Positions 6,809-15,960 of a stretch of DNA of 39,125 nucleotides are shown piece by piece. Every line of letters starts with the position of its first letter. Position 1 is the stretch's first letter. The notes below the pieces were generated by a model. The model was not told the DNA's origin. It saw nothing but the letters and a program-made list of their open reading frames with translations, and did no database searches. Where the stretch lies: the NCBI GenBank assembly GCA_041649275.1, contig JBAZNL010000015.1, positions 1 through 39,125 of the forward strand. The letters run 5' to 3'. The stretch is from Candidatus Izemoplasmatales bacterium (GTDB taxonomy: Bacteria > Bacillota_I > Bacilli_A > Izemoplasmatales > Hujiaoplasmataceae). The position numbers and the translations under genes were made by a program.

Positions 6809-7483
6809 TCACGGGTTGAGCAGAATCCAGCCCATGTAGTATTTGGAATACGAAACCACCTGGTGGTTCCTGTGAAACAGGATCTTGCGGAGCGTTTCGG
6901 GAAGCAGTCCGGTGTACTTGACCTCGAGGATCGTCTGCCCGGGCTCGAGCACCCGGCGGGCGAAGGCAGGGTCCGAATCGAAGAGCCGGGCGGTGACGTC
7001 CTTGTCGAAGGTGACGCGGACGTCGCCTGCGGGGAAGGTCCAGGCTTCGCGGACGTAATCGACGACGATCGCCGGGCGGAGGTCGTCGAGCTTCATCCGC
7101 ACGAGGACATCGGCCATCAGGCGGACGTTCGCGTAGGCGGCGACGCCGTCGGCGTCCGCCGTCAACAGGGCGCGCTTCATCGGCTCGTCGAGCCAGATCG
7201 ACTCCTTCGCGGTGAGGGTTCCGACCTTGGTCTTGGACTCGAGGCGGCACGGTCCGCCGGCGTAGCTGCGGACGCGGTACTTCTGGTGGTATTCGACGCC
7301 GTCGGCCTTCTCGCCGACGCGCGAACAGTACAGATCGTCGAAATAGACGCTCGAGACCGCGTATTCGCCGGTTCGGGAATCGGCGTAGAGGTCACGGTTC
7401 ATCGTGAGCGCAAGCTGGTTGGAAAGCTGCGCGACCTCGTGACGGGCGAGCAGGAACTTGAGTTCGGTCCGCGTGAGCTCCAT
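6809..7483 (-). CDS. VTC-domain (polyphosphate polymerase-like) protein
   Basis: The VTC domain of yeast Vtc4 makes polyphosphate from ATP within a basic tunnel of the triphosphate tunnel family. This 224-residue protein is the domain alone, without SPX or membrane segments. The alternating charged strands are visible: RTELKFLL, VYFDD, KYRVRSY, LESKTKVG, VDYVRE, VRVTFDKDV, ILEVKYTG and the end SKYYMGW. It is the first gene of a three-gene operon with a DUF4956 protein and a PucR-type regulator. The start is preceded by AGGGGAGG. Whether the bacterial enzyme makes polyphosphate is not shown by sequence. Confidence 0.87.
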   Translation of the reverse strand: MELTRTELKFLLARHEVAQLSNQLALTMNRDLYADSRTGEYAVSSVYFDDLYCSRVGEKADGVEYHQKYRVRSYAGGPCRLESKTKVGTLTAKESIWLDEPMKRALLTADADGVAAYANVRLMADVLVRMKLDDLRPAIVVDYVREAWTFPAGDVRVTFDKDVTARLFDSDPAFARRVLEPGQTILEVKYTGLLPETLRKILFHRNHQVVSYSKYYMGWILLNP

Positions 7484-7508
7484 CGGCGCACCTCCCCTCT
7501 AAACGGAT

Positions 7509-7540
7509 GAATGCCGACTCGCGCCGGCATTCCCATTATA
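7509..7540 (-). promoter_or_regulatory. Promoter and hairpin upstream of the VTC operon
   Basis: An extended -10, TGGTATAAT, has its TATAAT at 7540-7535 (minus). Just downstream an 8-bp stem, GAATGCCG/CGGCATTC (7532-7525 with 7516-7509), lies at the transcript start. It has no proper T run, so it may be a weak terminator of the permease operon or a 5' hairpin of the VTC mRNA. Confidence 0.6.
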
Positions 7541-7566
7541 CCATGAATTTGATCGTTTGAACTCCC

Positions 7567-8571
7567 TCATTCGCCGGTGATGCCGGTCTTCTCGATGCCC
7601 TCGACGAACGACTTCTGGCCGACGAAGTACAGGATCAGGAGCGGAATCACGGAGATGACGGTGGCGGCCATCTTGAACGGTTCGGAGAGACGCACCTCGG
7701 TGCCGGGGTGCGGCGACGCCGACGCCTGCTGGCGGAAGAGGTCGTCGAACATGTCGAGACGGGTCATGAAGAGCTTGACGCCGTCGCCGACCAGCATCCG
7801 CGTCACGTAGGTCTCGTTCCAGTTCCAGACGAACGAGAACAGGAAGACGACGACGATCGTCGACAGCGAGAGCCGGATCGTGATGTGCCAGAACAGCTGG
7901 ATGGGCGTGGCGCCATCGATCTTGCCGGCCTCGTAGAGGTCGTGCGGGATCATCTTGAAGAAGTTGATGAAGATGAGGATGAGGATCGCGGAATTGACTC
8001 CCTGGCCGAAGAAGGCCATGATGATCTGCGACTGGTAGGTGTTGAGTCCGCGGCCCGGGCCGCTCCAGTCGAAGGACTGGTAGAATTCCTTGAACATCGT
8101 GTACTGGGTGATGAGCAGGATCGGGACCGGGATGATGAAGGAGGCGAGCAGAAGCGTGTAGAGCAGCTTCTTCCCACGGAACTCGTAGCGGGCGAAGGCG
8201 AAGCCGGTCAGCGCCGAGACGACCGTCTGGAGGACGGCGAGGAGGGTGGAGTAGAAGACGGAGTTCATGAGCGAGGCGGTGCCGTCGAGCACGAACCACA
8301 CGACCGAATAGTTGGCGAGCGAGAGATGCTTCGGGATCCAGATGATCTCGGGATCGACGACGTCGGTGATGCTCATGACGGAGAGCGAGAGCATCTTCAT
8401 GATCGGGTAGAGGAACACGTAGCTGATCGTGATCAGGAAGACGTAGACGGCGATCGTCGAGATCGTGCGCATGATCCGCACCTTGCGGGTGTGGAGCAGG
8501 CGGCGGAGTCCGGCGGCGAATCCGCACATCCGGGCGCGGAGCGTCTGGAAACGGGCAAGGAGCGCCTTCAT
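7567..8571 (-). CDS. CUT1 sugar ABC permease, MalG type
   Basis: Membrane subunit of an oligosaccharide importer. It has 334 residues, with about 30 extra cytoplasmic basic residues before the first membrane segment (about 37-57) and six membrane segments in all. The EAA loop that docks the ATPase is visible as LYEAGKIDGATPIQLFWHI at about residues 215-233. The start overlaps the stop of the upstream permease gene by 4 bases (GTGAGG-type ribosome site), a sign of translational coupling. It ends the seven-gene operon. The region before the last membrane segment has a variable insert (about residues 265-295). The substrate is not readable from the sequence; beta-glucan oligosaccharides are inferred from context. 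Confidence 0.9.
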   Translation of the reverse strand: MKALLARFQTLRARMCGFAAGLRRLLHTRKVRIMRTISTIAVYVFLITISYVFLYPIMKMLSLSVMSITDVVDPEIIWIPKHLSLANYSVVWFVLDGTASLMNSVFYSTLLAVLQTVVSALTGFAFARYEFRGKKLLYTLLLASFIIPVPILLITQYTMFKEFYQSFDWSGPGRGLNTYQSQIIMAFFGQGVNSAILILIFINFFKMIPHDLYEAGKIDGATPIQLFWHITIRLSLSTIVVVFLFSFVWNWNETYVTRMLVGDGVKLFMTRLDMFDDLFRQQASASPHPGTEVRLSEPFKMAATVISVIPLLILYFVGQKSFVEGIEKTGITGE

Positions 8572-9548
8572 CGCGCCTCACCCCCGTTCTTCTCGAGCTT
8601 GCGGCGCGCCGCGATCGCTTCCATGTTCCGGCGCTGGATCGACGTGAGTCGGACTTCCCTCGTCTTTTCCGGACGGCCGAGCAGCAGGTAGGCGATCCCG
8701 ATGATGAGGAACACGGCGACGGAGTACAAAAACGAATAGGTCGAGGCGAGGCCGATGCCGTTGGCGGTCTCCCACATGATCTTGCGGCGGATGATCTCGT
8801 AGACGGGGTTGAGCGAGAACGTCCCGAGCTGGACGATCGCGAACACGGCCGAGATGAAGGCGGTCGTGCGCACGATCGGCACCTTGATCTTCCAGAGGAT
8901 CTGCCAGCCGTTGGCGCCGTCGATCTTGGCGGCCTCATAGAGGTTCACGTTGATCTTCTGGAGCGCGTTCAGGAAGAGGATGACCGGGATGCCGGTGAAC
9001 CAGAGGACCATCGTGAAGTTCTCGAAGAGGCCCGACAGCGCCCGCGCGAATCCCGGGCTGTAGGACAGGATCATCTTGAAGATGATGTTGTCGGCGTAGC
9101 TCAGGAGCGATCCGGCGCCGTTGTACTTCAGGATGCCGGCGACGGGACCGCTCATGATGATGACGGGGAAGAAGAAGATGACGCGGAAGAGCCCCTGGCC
9201 CTTGACGCCGGTGTTGAGGAGGATGGCGAGGATGAAGGCGACGATGATGATCGTCGGCACGTATGTCAGTTCCATCACGATGAAGTCGAGGAGCGCGGGA
9301 AGGAAGTCGGTCGAACGGAAGGCGAGGCCGTAGTTGCCGCCGACGTCGAGGAGATTGAAGTCGTACGTGAGTCCGAGCGCCTCGGAGGTGATCGTGAAGA
9401 ACGAGTTGTAGATCGTCTTCACGAACGGATAGACGACGAAGAGAAGGAACCCGAGGAGCCACGGGAGGATGAAGAGGTAGGCGATCTTGTTCTGGTTCTC
9501 GATCCGGGTCTCGCCGGTCAGCGTGCGGATCAGCCGGTCCTTGGCCAT
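8568..9548 (-). CDS. CUT1 sugar ABC permease, MalF type
   Basis: Partner of the downstream MalG-type permease. It has 326 residues with six predicted membrane segments; the first is at about residues 22-43 (YLFILPWLLGFLLFVVYPF). The EAA loop reads LYEAAKIDGANGWQILWKIKVP at about 205-226. It starts after GAGGCGAC, 1 base beyond the stop of the DUF5696 gene, and overlaps the next gene by 4 bases. Together they form the second permease pair of the operon, downstream of the accessory YIP1 and DUF5696 genes. Confidence 0.92.
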   Translation of the reverse strand: MAKDRLIRTLTGETRIENQNKIAYLFILPWLLGFLLFVVYPFVKTIYNSFFTITSEALGLTYDFNLLDVGGNYGLAFRSTDFLPALLDFIVMELTYVPTIIIVAFILAILLNTGVKGQGLFRVIFFFPVIIMSGPVAGILKYNGAGSLLSYADNIIFKMILSYSPGFARALSGLFENFTMVLWFTGIPVILFLNALQKINVNLYEAAKIDGANGWQILWKIKVPIVRTTAFISAVFAIVQLGTFSLNPVYEIIRRKIMWETANGIGLASTYSFLYSVAVFLIIGIAYLLLGRPEKTREVRLTSIQRRNMEAIAARRKLEKNGGEAR

Positions 9549-9549
9549 G

Positions 9550-12033
9550 TCAGTCGCCTCCGATCACGGCGGCCGAGAGCGCCGGGACATGGATCCCGCC
9601 CGCGTTCTGGTCCTCGTCGGTATAGTTGATGTAGATCGCGGTGCCGTCGTCGTAGAGGTTGCGGACGAGGCCGGCACGGATCACGTCGCGATCGATCCAG
9701 ACGGCGTCCGTGACGGCGCCGAGGGCCGCGTTGGTGTCCTGGTAGATCGACCGGATGAGGTCTTCGTACAGCGCGTATTCGGTGGAGTAGTAGTCGCTCG
9801 AGTTGGTGTCGGAAAGATGGTAGGCGGCGTCATGCGTCAGGACGAACGACGGCCAGACGTTGTAGTCGATCATGCGCAGTACGTCCGAACGGGTGTAGAA
9901 CGAGAAGTTCGAATACCCGGCGTACAGTTCCATCGTGCCCTGGAGGACGAGCTGCAGGAACGGGACGGTGTCGGTCTCGATCAGATACTGGGTGGTGTAG
10001 ACGTCCATCTGGAGGTAGCGTCCGACATACGGAAGCAGGTATCCGTTCGGCCGCACGGCGTTGATCGTCGCCTCGTCCGCGACGTCGGCCACGGCTTCGC
10101 GGTAGAGCGCGATCGCGGCGGTCCTTGTCGTGATGTCGCCGGTGTAGTCGGTGATGAGGGTGTTCGAGATGCCGTCGAGCGTGAGCGACGCGACGCCCAT
10201 CGAGAGGAAGGTGTCCGACTGCTCGGAAAGCCACAGGATGCTCTTCGTCGGCCGCGCGAACATGAAGAGCGCGATCGGCGATTCGTACGACAGGACGGTG
10301 GCGTACCATCCCGAAGGATGCTTGGCGGCGTTCCTGAGCGGGTTGATCTGCTCCTCGTTGATCGTCGCGTAGTCCTGCTGGAAGGAGATGTCGACGCCGC
10401 GCCCGGCGTATTCCTCGATCAGATCGGCGAAGGCCCTCTTCGTGCCGATCGCCGAGGTGAAGACCGCCTTCGTGGGGTTCCCGAGGGTGACGCCGCCGTC
10501 CGCCCAGCCGATCAGGCCGGAGGAGACGTTGGCGATCCCGCCGGCGATCACGTCGTCGAGGATGTCGCCGACCTGGGAGGCCGTCGTGACGACGTCGAGG
10601 GTGTAGCCGACGATCGATTCCTCGCTGTCGGCCATCAGGAAGTCGAGACGGATGCCGATGTCGCCGGCTGCGCGATCCTGGAGGGAGAGTTCCCCGCGTT
10701 CGATCAGGAAGTCCTTGTACTTGAGCGCCATCCCGACGTAGTTCGCGGGGTAGCCGTCGACGGTGCCGTCGCCGGCGAGGAAATCGTAGTGCATGTGGAT
10801 GTCGCACGGATTCAGGGTCTCGCCGATCGACTGCACGGTATCCGCGCCGTCGTGCGAGAAGATGCGCTGGAAGGTGAAGTTGGTCGAGAACAGCGCATAG
10901 GTGTAGTTGTAGTTGTAGATGGTCTCCTCGGGGACCGAGACCACGGACATGTATTCCGCCCCGGCCTCGGCGTAGGCGACGAAGGCCGCCTGGTCGTTGC
11001 CGTGGGCCATGCCGTAGACGGGCACGGTCGCCGTCTTGTAGGGCACGAAGGATCCCTGCCAGCTGAAATACTCGGGATTGTTCTGGGAGGCGTCGGGACC
11101 GTAGACGACGGCTGAATACTTGGTCAGGGACACGCTGTTGTCGCGATAGCGGATGAGCGCTCCCGGTCCGTCGGGGACGAGCGAATAGCCGCCGATCAGG
11201 TCGTTCTGCACTTCGGTGACGTCATAGTTGGCGAGCGTCTCGCCATCGGTGTCGAACGTCGTGAAGACGGCGGAACGGCCGCCGACGGCCCCCATGAAGG
11301 TGGCGACGCCGATCGCGGAGAGGTAAGGCAGGCAGGTTCCCTCGATGCTCTCGAAGTCGACGACGATCTCGAAGCCGTCTTCCGACAGGAGGATGTCCGC
11401 CGGAATCGTCAGATCGAGGTTCGCGTCCTTGACGCCGAGACCGGTGACCGCGAAGGTGAAGCGCCAGCGGTTCTCGTCGCCGTCGACCATCCGAAGCGTC
11501 GAGTCGACGTCGTAGAGGGCGGTCTTGAGATAGCTGCTGTAGACTTCCTTCTCTTCCCAGGTGGATTCGCTGTCGCCCTTGCGGTAGTACTTGAAGAACA
11601 TGAGCGAGTTGGCGACGAGCGGTCCGGTGGTCGTGCCGGTGATCGTGTCGACCTCGATCTCGCAGGCTTCCGCGAAGGCGTCGTAGGTGATGTCGCCGTT
11701 GCGGTACTGGCTGCGGGCGTCCTTGCAGACGGTGGCCTGGGTGGTCTGCGTCACCGTCGAATCGACGTCGAGGCCGGTCTTCCAGACGTAGCCGTTGCGC
11801 TTGTCGAGGACGACGAGGACGTCGCGGGCCTCCTGCCACCAGAAGGTGAAGTTGACGTTGTCGGACAGTTCCGCGTAGCCGCCTTCGTCGAAGTCGGCGG
11901 CGGGGATGTCGGTCAGGGTCTCGGGGTTCTCCAGGGTATCGCGCCCCGTCGGGACGTAACTCGCGTAGAGGAGCACCGGCGAGAGCGTCAGAACCATGAC
12001 GGCGGCGAGGATGATCTTCTTAACCGAGAACAT
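9550..12033 (-). CDS. DUF5696-type extracellular protein of sugar transport operon
   Basis: An 827-residue protein with an N-terminal membrane segment (residues 4-25, no lipobox cysteine), so probably anchored and facing outside. The mature part starts with a mixed-strand region (about 50-270) and then a long region with barrel-like alternation (about 440-740, including IRLDFLMADSEESIVGYTLD and DISFQQDYATINEEQ). It fits the DUF5696 family, found beside CUT1 permeases and YIP1 proteins in anaerobic Bacillota and Mollicutes relatives. Some such folds resemble glycoside hydrolases, but I see no diagnostic catalytic motif and do not assign activity. Its start lies inside the 3' end of the YIP1 gene (14-base overlap), so translation is coupled. 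Confidence 0.7.
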   Translation of the reverse strand: MFSVKKIILAAVMVLTLSPVLLYASYVPTGRDTLENPETLTDIPAADFDEGGYAELSDNVNFTFWWQEARDVLVVLDKRNGYVWKTGLDVDSTVTQTTQATVCKDARSQYRNGDITYDAFAEACEIEVDTITGTTTGPLVANSLMFFKYYRKGDSESTWEEKEVYSSYLKTALYDVDSTLRMVDGDENRWRFTFAVTGLGVKDANLDLTIPADILLSEDGFEIVVDFESIEGTCLPYLSAIGVATFMGAVGGRSAVFTTFDTDGETLANYDVTEVQNDLIGGYSLVPDGPGALIRYRDNSVSLTKYSAVVYGPDASQNNPEYFSWQGSFVPYKTATVPVYGMAHGNDQAAFVAYAEAGAEYMSVVSVPEETIYNYNYTYALFSTNFTFQRIFSHDGADTVQSIGETLNPCDIHMHYDFLAGDGTVDGYPANYVGMALKYKDFLIERGELSLQDRAAGDIGIRLDFLMADSEESIVGYTLDVVTTASQVGDILDDVIAGGIANVSSGLIGWADGGVTLGNPTKAVFTSAIGTKRAFADLIEEYAGRGVDISFQQDYATINEEQINPLRNAAKHPSGWYATVLSYESPIALFMFARPTKSILWLSEQSDTFLSMGVASLTLDGISNTLITDYTGDITTRTAAIALYREAVADVADEATINAVRPNGYLLPYVGRYLQMDVYTTQYLIETDTVPFLQLVLQGTMELYAGYSNFSFYTRSDVLRMIDYNVWPSFVLTHDAAYHLSDTNSSDYYSTEYALYEDLIRSIYQDTNAALGAVTDAVWIDRDVIRAGLVRNLYDDGTAIYINYTDEDQNAGGIHVPALSAAVIGGD

Positions 12034-14080
12034 TGCGGATCGCCTCCCAGATGAGTTCGTAGAGGAACGTGAAGAGCTGCCTGATCGTCATCTGCACGAA
12101 CGACAGCACGAGCAGGATGACGATCACGAAGACGATGGTGACGAGGACGCTCTTCACGGTCTGGCCGAAGGTGTAGTTCTGGATTTCGGAGACCGAGAGG
12201 AAGATGAGCATGCCGCTCCAGGCGAGGCCGATGCCGAAGACGAGCTGAAGCACGAAGACCTCGTTCAGGGTCGCCACGTAGGAGAGCGCGGTCGTGAGGA
12301 CGCAGGCGACGATGAACGGCCAGAGCGAATAGGCGAAGCCCTTGAAGATCGCCCCGAGTGTCCCTTCCCCGTCTTGGATCGAGGTGACGAGCCAGCTGCA
12401 GACGATGAAGAGGCCGATCAGGATCACGAAGCCGAGGATGATCGAGCCGAGGTCGAGATCCTCGATCGACTGCGACTGGAAGATGAAGTCCTTCCCGGCG
12501 ATGTAGAAGAGATACGCGAAGAACGCCAGGACGAGCAGAATCGATGCCCCGACATAGGATCCCTTCCGGCCGATCCGGAGATAGTAGAACGAGTCCGAAG
12601 GCTTCCGCATGACCGCGCGGGCATAGGTCACGTTCTCGATCGGACGGATCGAGTTGACGCGTCCGGCGAAGGCGCGGACCGGTGCGAGAATGTGTTTCCG
12701 CCGGTCGACGAAACGGACGACGACGGTGACCAAGGCGATGAAGATGCCGCCCATGATGGCGGGCAGGAGCCACTGCTGCATCCAGATGTTGCGGAGTTCC
12801 CAGTAGGCCTCCGAATAGAGTTCGCGGTTGCCGGCGATCTCGAAGTGTTCGGCCGCGAGTTCGTACTGCTCGAGGCGGAAATAGTTGCGGGCGATCGAAT
12901 CGTGGGCGAGGATCGACATCTGATTCAGGCGGAGGACCTCCTGCCAGAGTTCGATGGCCGCCTCGTAGTCGGTCTCCTCATAGAGCCGGATCGCCTCGTA
13001 GATCGTCTCCGAATAGTCGGTGGTGACGAACGACTGGAGGTAGTTGTTCTTCTCGTCGACGGTCCAGATGGTTCCCTCGTCGTCGACCGCGAGGCTCGAC
13101 AGGATGTTGAAGAACCCGGCGATGTCGTCGGTCGCATAGGACCCGAAGCGGTAGATGAGGGCGCCGTCGTTGGTGTAGACGTCGATGTGGCCGCTCTGGT
13201 CGGAGACGTAGATGACGCCGCCGTCGTCGACCCAGATGTCGGTCGCCTTCTCGGTCGTGAAGAACATGTCGACGATCGTGTTGGTTCCCTGGGTGTTGTG
13301 GCGCTTGACGTTGTCGTCGGATTGTCCGGACGAGGACGAATAGACGATGCCGTCGACGTCGATGAAGACGCTCGAGAAGACGGACGGCGTCATGTTGATG
13401 CCGAGGTCGTCGAGCTGGCTCTGCGAGAAGAGCAGCTTCTGGATCTGCTCCTTGAAGGACAGCGTGACTTCGTTCGCCGAGAAGTAGCCGAGGAACGAGC
13501 CGGTGTTCGAGAGCTGCAGGATGCCGTCGGAGGTTCCCTTCGAGACGACGTACATGATCCCGGCCTTGTCGACCGCGACCTTCTGCGGCGAGAAGTCGAG
13601 ATCCTCGAGGAGGATCGAGTCGGGCTTGCCGAAGGTCTCGAGGAGGGTGCCCGCGGAATCGAAGTGGAAGACGACGCCGGCGCCGTCGTCGGCGACGAAG
13701 ATGTCGCCCCGCGAGACGTACTCGGAATCGTCGAGGAAGACGAAGACCCCGGAGGGACTCGCCATGCCGGGGCAGGTGATCGTGCGCACGATGTCGCCCG
13801 TCCGCTGGTCGTAGACGACGATCCGGTGGTTGCCGGAATCGGCGATCACGAGCCGTCCGAGGTCGTCGAAGACGAGGTCGGCGGGGGCTTTGAGGCCGAG
13901 ACCGGTGAGCGTCTGGCCGGGAAGATAGGCGTCCTGGGTGCGGGTGAAGTGGTGGTTCTCGTCGAAGGCGTACGTGTAGGTCGTGGACGACGAGGCTTCG
14001 ACGCGGGGGGCGGTCGCCGCGATCACCGCGGCGCAGAGGACCGTCGCAAGGACGGCGAGGATTTTCTTGAACGTTTTCAT
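12020..14080 (-). CDS. NHL-repeat/TPR/YIP1 membrane protein
   Basis: A 686-residue fusion. A signal peptide (about 1-29) leads to an extracellular NHL-type beta-propeller (about 45-370; repeats such as PADLVFDDLGRLVIADSGNH and SSLAVDDEGTIWTVDE). Then come two TPR-like helix pairs (about 385-455, AIRLYEETDYEAAIELW), a membrane segment near 462-482, and a YIP1-like domain with five further hydrophobic helices (about 520-680). The propeller probably binds a ligand or protein outside, while the YIP1 part sits in the membrane. It lies between two permease pairs and is translationally coupled to DUF5696. Its role is unknown; a scaffold or sensor for the importers is a guess. Confidence 0.75.
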   Translation of the reverse strand: MKTFKKILAVLATVLCAAVIAATAPRVEASSSTTYTYAFDENHHFTRTQDAYLPGQTLTGLGLKAPADLVFDDLGRLVIADSGNHRIVVYDQRTGDIVRTITCPGMASPSGVFVFLDDSEYVSRGDIFVADDGAGVVFHFDSAGTLLETFGKPDSILLEDLDFSPQKVAVDKAGIMYVVSKGTSDGILQLSNTGSFLGYFSANEVTLSFKEQIQKLLFSQSQLDDLGINMTPSVFSSVFIDVDGIVYSSSSGQSDDNVKRHNTQGTNTIVDMFFTTEKATDIWVDDGGVIYVSDQSGHIDVYTNDGALIYRFGSYATDDIAGFFNILSSLAVDDEGTIWTVDEKNNYLQSFVTTDYSETIYEAIRLYEETDYEAAIELWQEVLRLNQMSILAHDSIARNYFRLEQYELAAEHFEIAGNRELYSEAYWELRNIWMQQWLLPAIMGGIFIALVTVVVRFVDRRKHILAPVRAFAGRVNSIRPIENVTYARAVMRKPSDSFYYLRIGRKGSYVGASILLVLAFFAYLFYIAGKDFIFQSQSIEDLDLGSIILGFVILIGLFIVCSWLVTSIQDGEGTLGAIFKGFAYSLWPFIVACVLTTALSYVATLNEVFVLQLVFGIGLAWSGMLIFLSVSEIQNYTFGQTVKSVLVTIVFVIVILLVLSFVQMTIRQLFTFLYELIWEAIRNVLG

Positions 14081-14092
14081 CCGCGTCCCTCC

Positions 14093-14965
14093 TTACTTGA
14101 TGCCCGAATGGGACATCGTGTCCATGACGTTGCCCTGCATCACCACGAAGATGACGAGGTTGGGGATGAACATCACGAGTCCGGCGGCGGCCGCGATCCC
14201 GACGCCGGCCGGGCCGGCGTTGGAGGCGGCGAGCGAGTTCATGTAGAACGCGAAGGTCTTCTTCGTCTCGTCGATCACGTAGATGTTCGAAGACTCGGTC
14301 GAGTTCCAGATCATCTGGAAGGAAAGGATCGCGACGGTCGCAAGCGCCGGCTTGACGAGCGGACCGACGATCTTGGTGATCAGGTGCCAGTCGTTCGCGC
14401 CGTCGATCCTGGCCGCCTCGAGGAGCTCGTCGGGGACCTGGTCGACGAACTGCTTGACGAGGAAGAGACCCACGGGCATCGCCAGATACGGGATGATGTG
14501 GGAGAGGAAGGAATCGGTGAGTCCGAGCGACGAGACGACGAGGTAGCGGGGAATCGCGACGGCGGTCGCGACGAACATGAGCGCCGTCTGGTTGATCGAG
14601 AACAGGAACTTCTTGGCGCGGAAGCGCTTCTTCGAGAGCGCATACCCCGTCGCCAGCGTGATCAGGAGCGTGGCGACGATCGTGATCGTGGTCACGATCA
14701 GCGAGTTGAAGAGATAGCGCGACATCGGCACGCCCGTCGACGAGGCGGTGCGGAGGAGCTTGGAGAAGTTCTCGAGCGTCGGATTCAGGACGAAGAGCCG
14801 CGGCGGGAAGAGGAACAGTTCCGACAGCGGCTTGAACGCCTGGCCGACGACATAGAAGAGCGGCACCAGCATGAAGAGGCTGATCGGAAGGAGGATCGCG
14901 TAGAACTTGAGCTGCGAGCGATGGAAACGGCGGGGGTTGATCTGGGTACCGAGGAAGCTGGACAT
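14093..14965 (-). CDS. CUT1 sugar ABC permease, MalG type (first pair)
   Basis: A 290-residue membrane subunit with six predicted membrane segments; the first is at about residues 22-43. The EAA loop is seen as LLEAARIDGANDWHLITKIVGP at about 180-201. The start follows GAGGTGAG. It lies 9 bases after the MalF-type partner and 12 bases before the YIP1 gene. This pair directly follows the giant binding protein in the operon, so the three probably form one importer, using the MsmK-type ATPase encoded elsewhere. Confidence 0.92.
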   Translation of the reverse strand: MSSFLGTQINPRRFHRSQLKFYAILLPISLFMLVPLFYVVGQAFKPLSELFLFPPRLFVLNPTLENFSKLLRTASSTGVPMSRYLFNSLIVTTITIVATLLITLATGYALSKKRFRAKKFLFSINQTALMFVATAVAIPRYLVVSSLGLTDSFLSHIIPYLAMPVGLFLVKQFVDQVPDELLEAARIDGANDWHLITKIVGPLVKPALATVAILSFQMIWNSTESSNIYVIDETKKTFAFYMNSLAASNAGPAGVGIAAAAGLVMFIPNLVIFVVMQGNVMDTMSHSGIK

Positions 14966-14974
14966 GGTCTCACC

Positions 14975-15958
14975 TCAGTCCCGCTCGCCCAGCGCGCGGT
15001 AGACCACGCGTGAGAAGAGCATGATGATGAGCAAAAGGATGACCGACAGCGCCGCGGCGTAGCCCATCTCGTAGCGGATGAACCCGTAGTCGTCGATGTG
15101 GTTGACGATCAGCTGGCCGGCGTACTGCGGGGTCGGGTTCGATCCCGCCAGCGCGACGCCGATGCCGCCGGCGTTGAAGGCGCCGACGATCGCCATCACG
15201 GCGCCGAAGAGCATCTGCGGCTTCATCGACGGGATCGTGATGTAGAAGATCTCCTGCATGCGGTTCTTGATGCCGTCGATGTAGGCCGCCTCGTACATCT
15301 CGCGGTTGACGTTCAGGATGCCGGCGAGCATCGAGAGGAAGCCGATGCCCATCGAACTCCACAGCGTCACGAAGATCATGATCTGCATCAGGTAGTTCCC
15401 GGACTGGAGGAAGTCGATCGGCACGTCGATCCAGCCCATGTTGAGCAGGATGGCGTTGATGTAGCCGGAACTGTCGCCCGAGAAGAGCGTGCGGAAGATG
15501 ACGGTGACGAGCACGCCGCCGAGCATCGACGGCATGTAGAGCGCGAGCGCCAAAAACTTGCGCGGCGTCGCCTGGATCTGCGACAGCATCCACGCCATCA
15601 GGAAGGAGAGCGCGTAGCCGCCGGGACCGGTGATGATCGCGTACTTGAGGGTGTTCGGCAGAACATTCCTAAGAAAGACGGAATCCTGCGTCAGGATCAT
15701 GATGTAGTTCCCGAAGCCGTAGAACTCGGCGACCACGGGTCGCTCGATGACGTTGAAGTAGGTGAACGAGAGCCCGATCGCGACGAGCACCGGGATGACG
15801 ATGAAGAGCGAGAACAGGATGACGTAGGGGAGCAGCAGGAGGACCGTCGAGGCCTTGTCCCCGGAAAGCCGCTTCATCGCCGGCGAGAGTTTCTCGCGGA
15901 GCGCCCGGATCGGCTTCATGCCGGCTTCCCCGAGGCGTCGGATCGCGTTTTCAGCCAT
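14975..15958 (-). CDS. CUT1 sugar ABC permease, MalF type (first pair)
   Basis: A 327-residue permease. About 40 charged cytoplasmic residues precede the first membrane segment (about 38-62, VLLLLPYVILFSLFIVIPVL). The EAA loop is MYEAAYIDGIKNRMQEIFYITIP at about 222-244; Ile replaces the usual Ala after the DG. It starts 2 bases after the stop of the solute-binding fusion, with GGGGGCG as ribosome site, so the two are strictly co-expressed. Confidence 0.92.
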   Translation of the reverse strand: MAENAIRRLGEAGMKPIRALREKLSPAMKRLSGDKASTVLLLLPYVILFSLFIVIPVLVAIGLSFTYFNVIERPVVAEFYGFGNYIMILTQDSVFLRNVLPNTLKYAIITGPGGYALSFLMAWMLSQIQATPRKFLALALYMPSMLGGVLVTVIFRTLFSGDSSGYINAILLNMGWIDVPIDFLQSGNYLMQIMIFVTLWSSMGIGFLSMLAGILNVNREMYEAAYIDGIKNRMQEIFYITIPSMKPQMLFGAVMAIVGAFNAGGIGVALAGSNPTPQYAGQLIVNHIDDYGFIRYEMGYAAALSVILLLIIMLFSRVVYRALGERD

Positions 15959-15960
15959 GG

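Noticed and set aside
11996..15013. Open frame of 1005 codons on the + strand
   Set aside because: It is antisense to DUF5696, YIP1 and permease genes, has a low-complexity Asp/Glu/Arg/Val composition and no family features. It results from GC-rich third positions, as do similar long + frames at 17191-20909, 20956-25141, 26771-29053 and 30293-32503.
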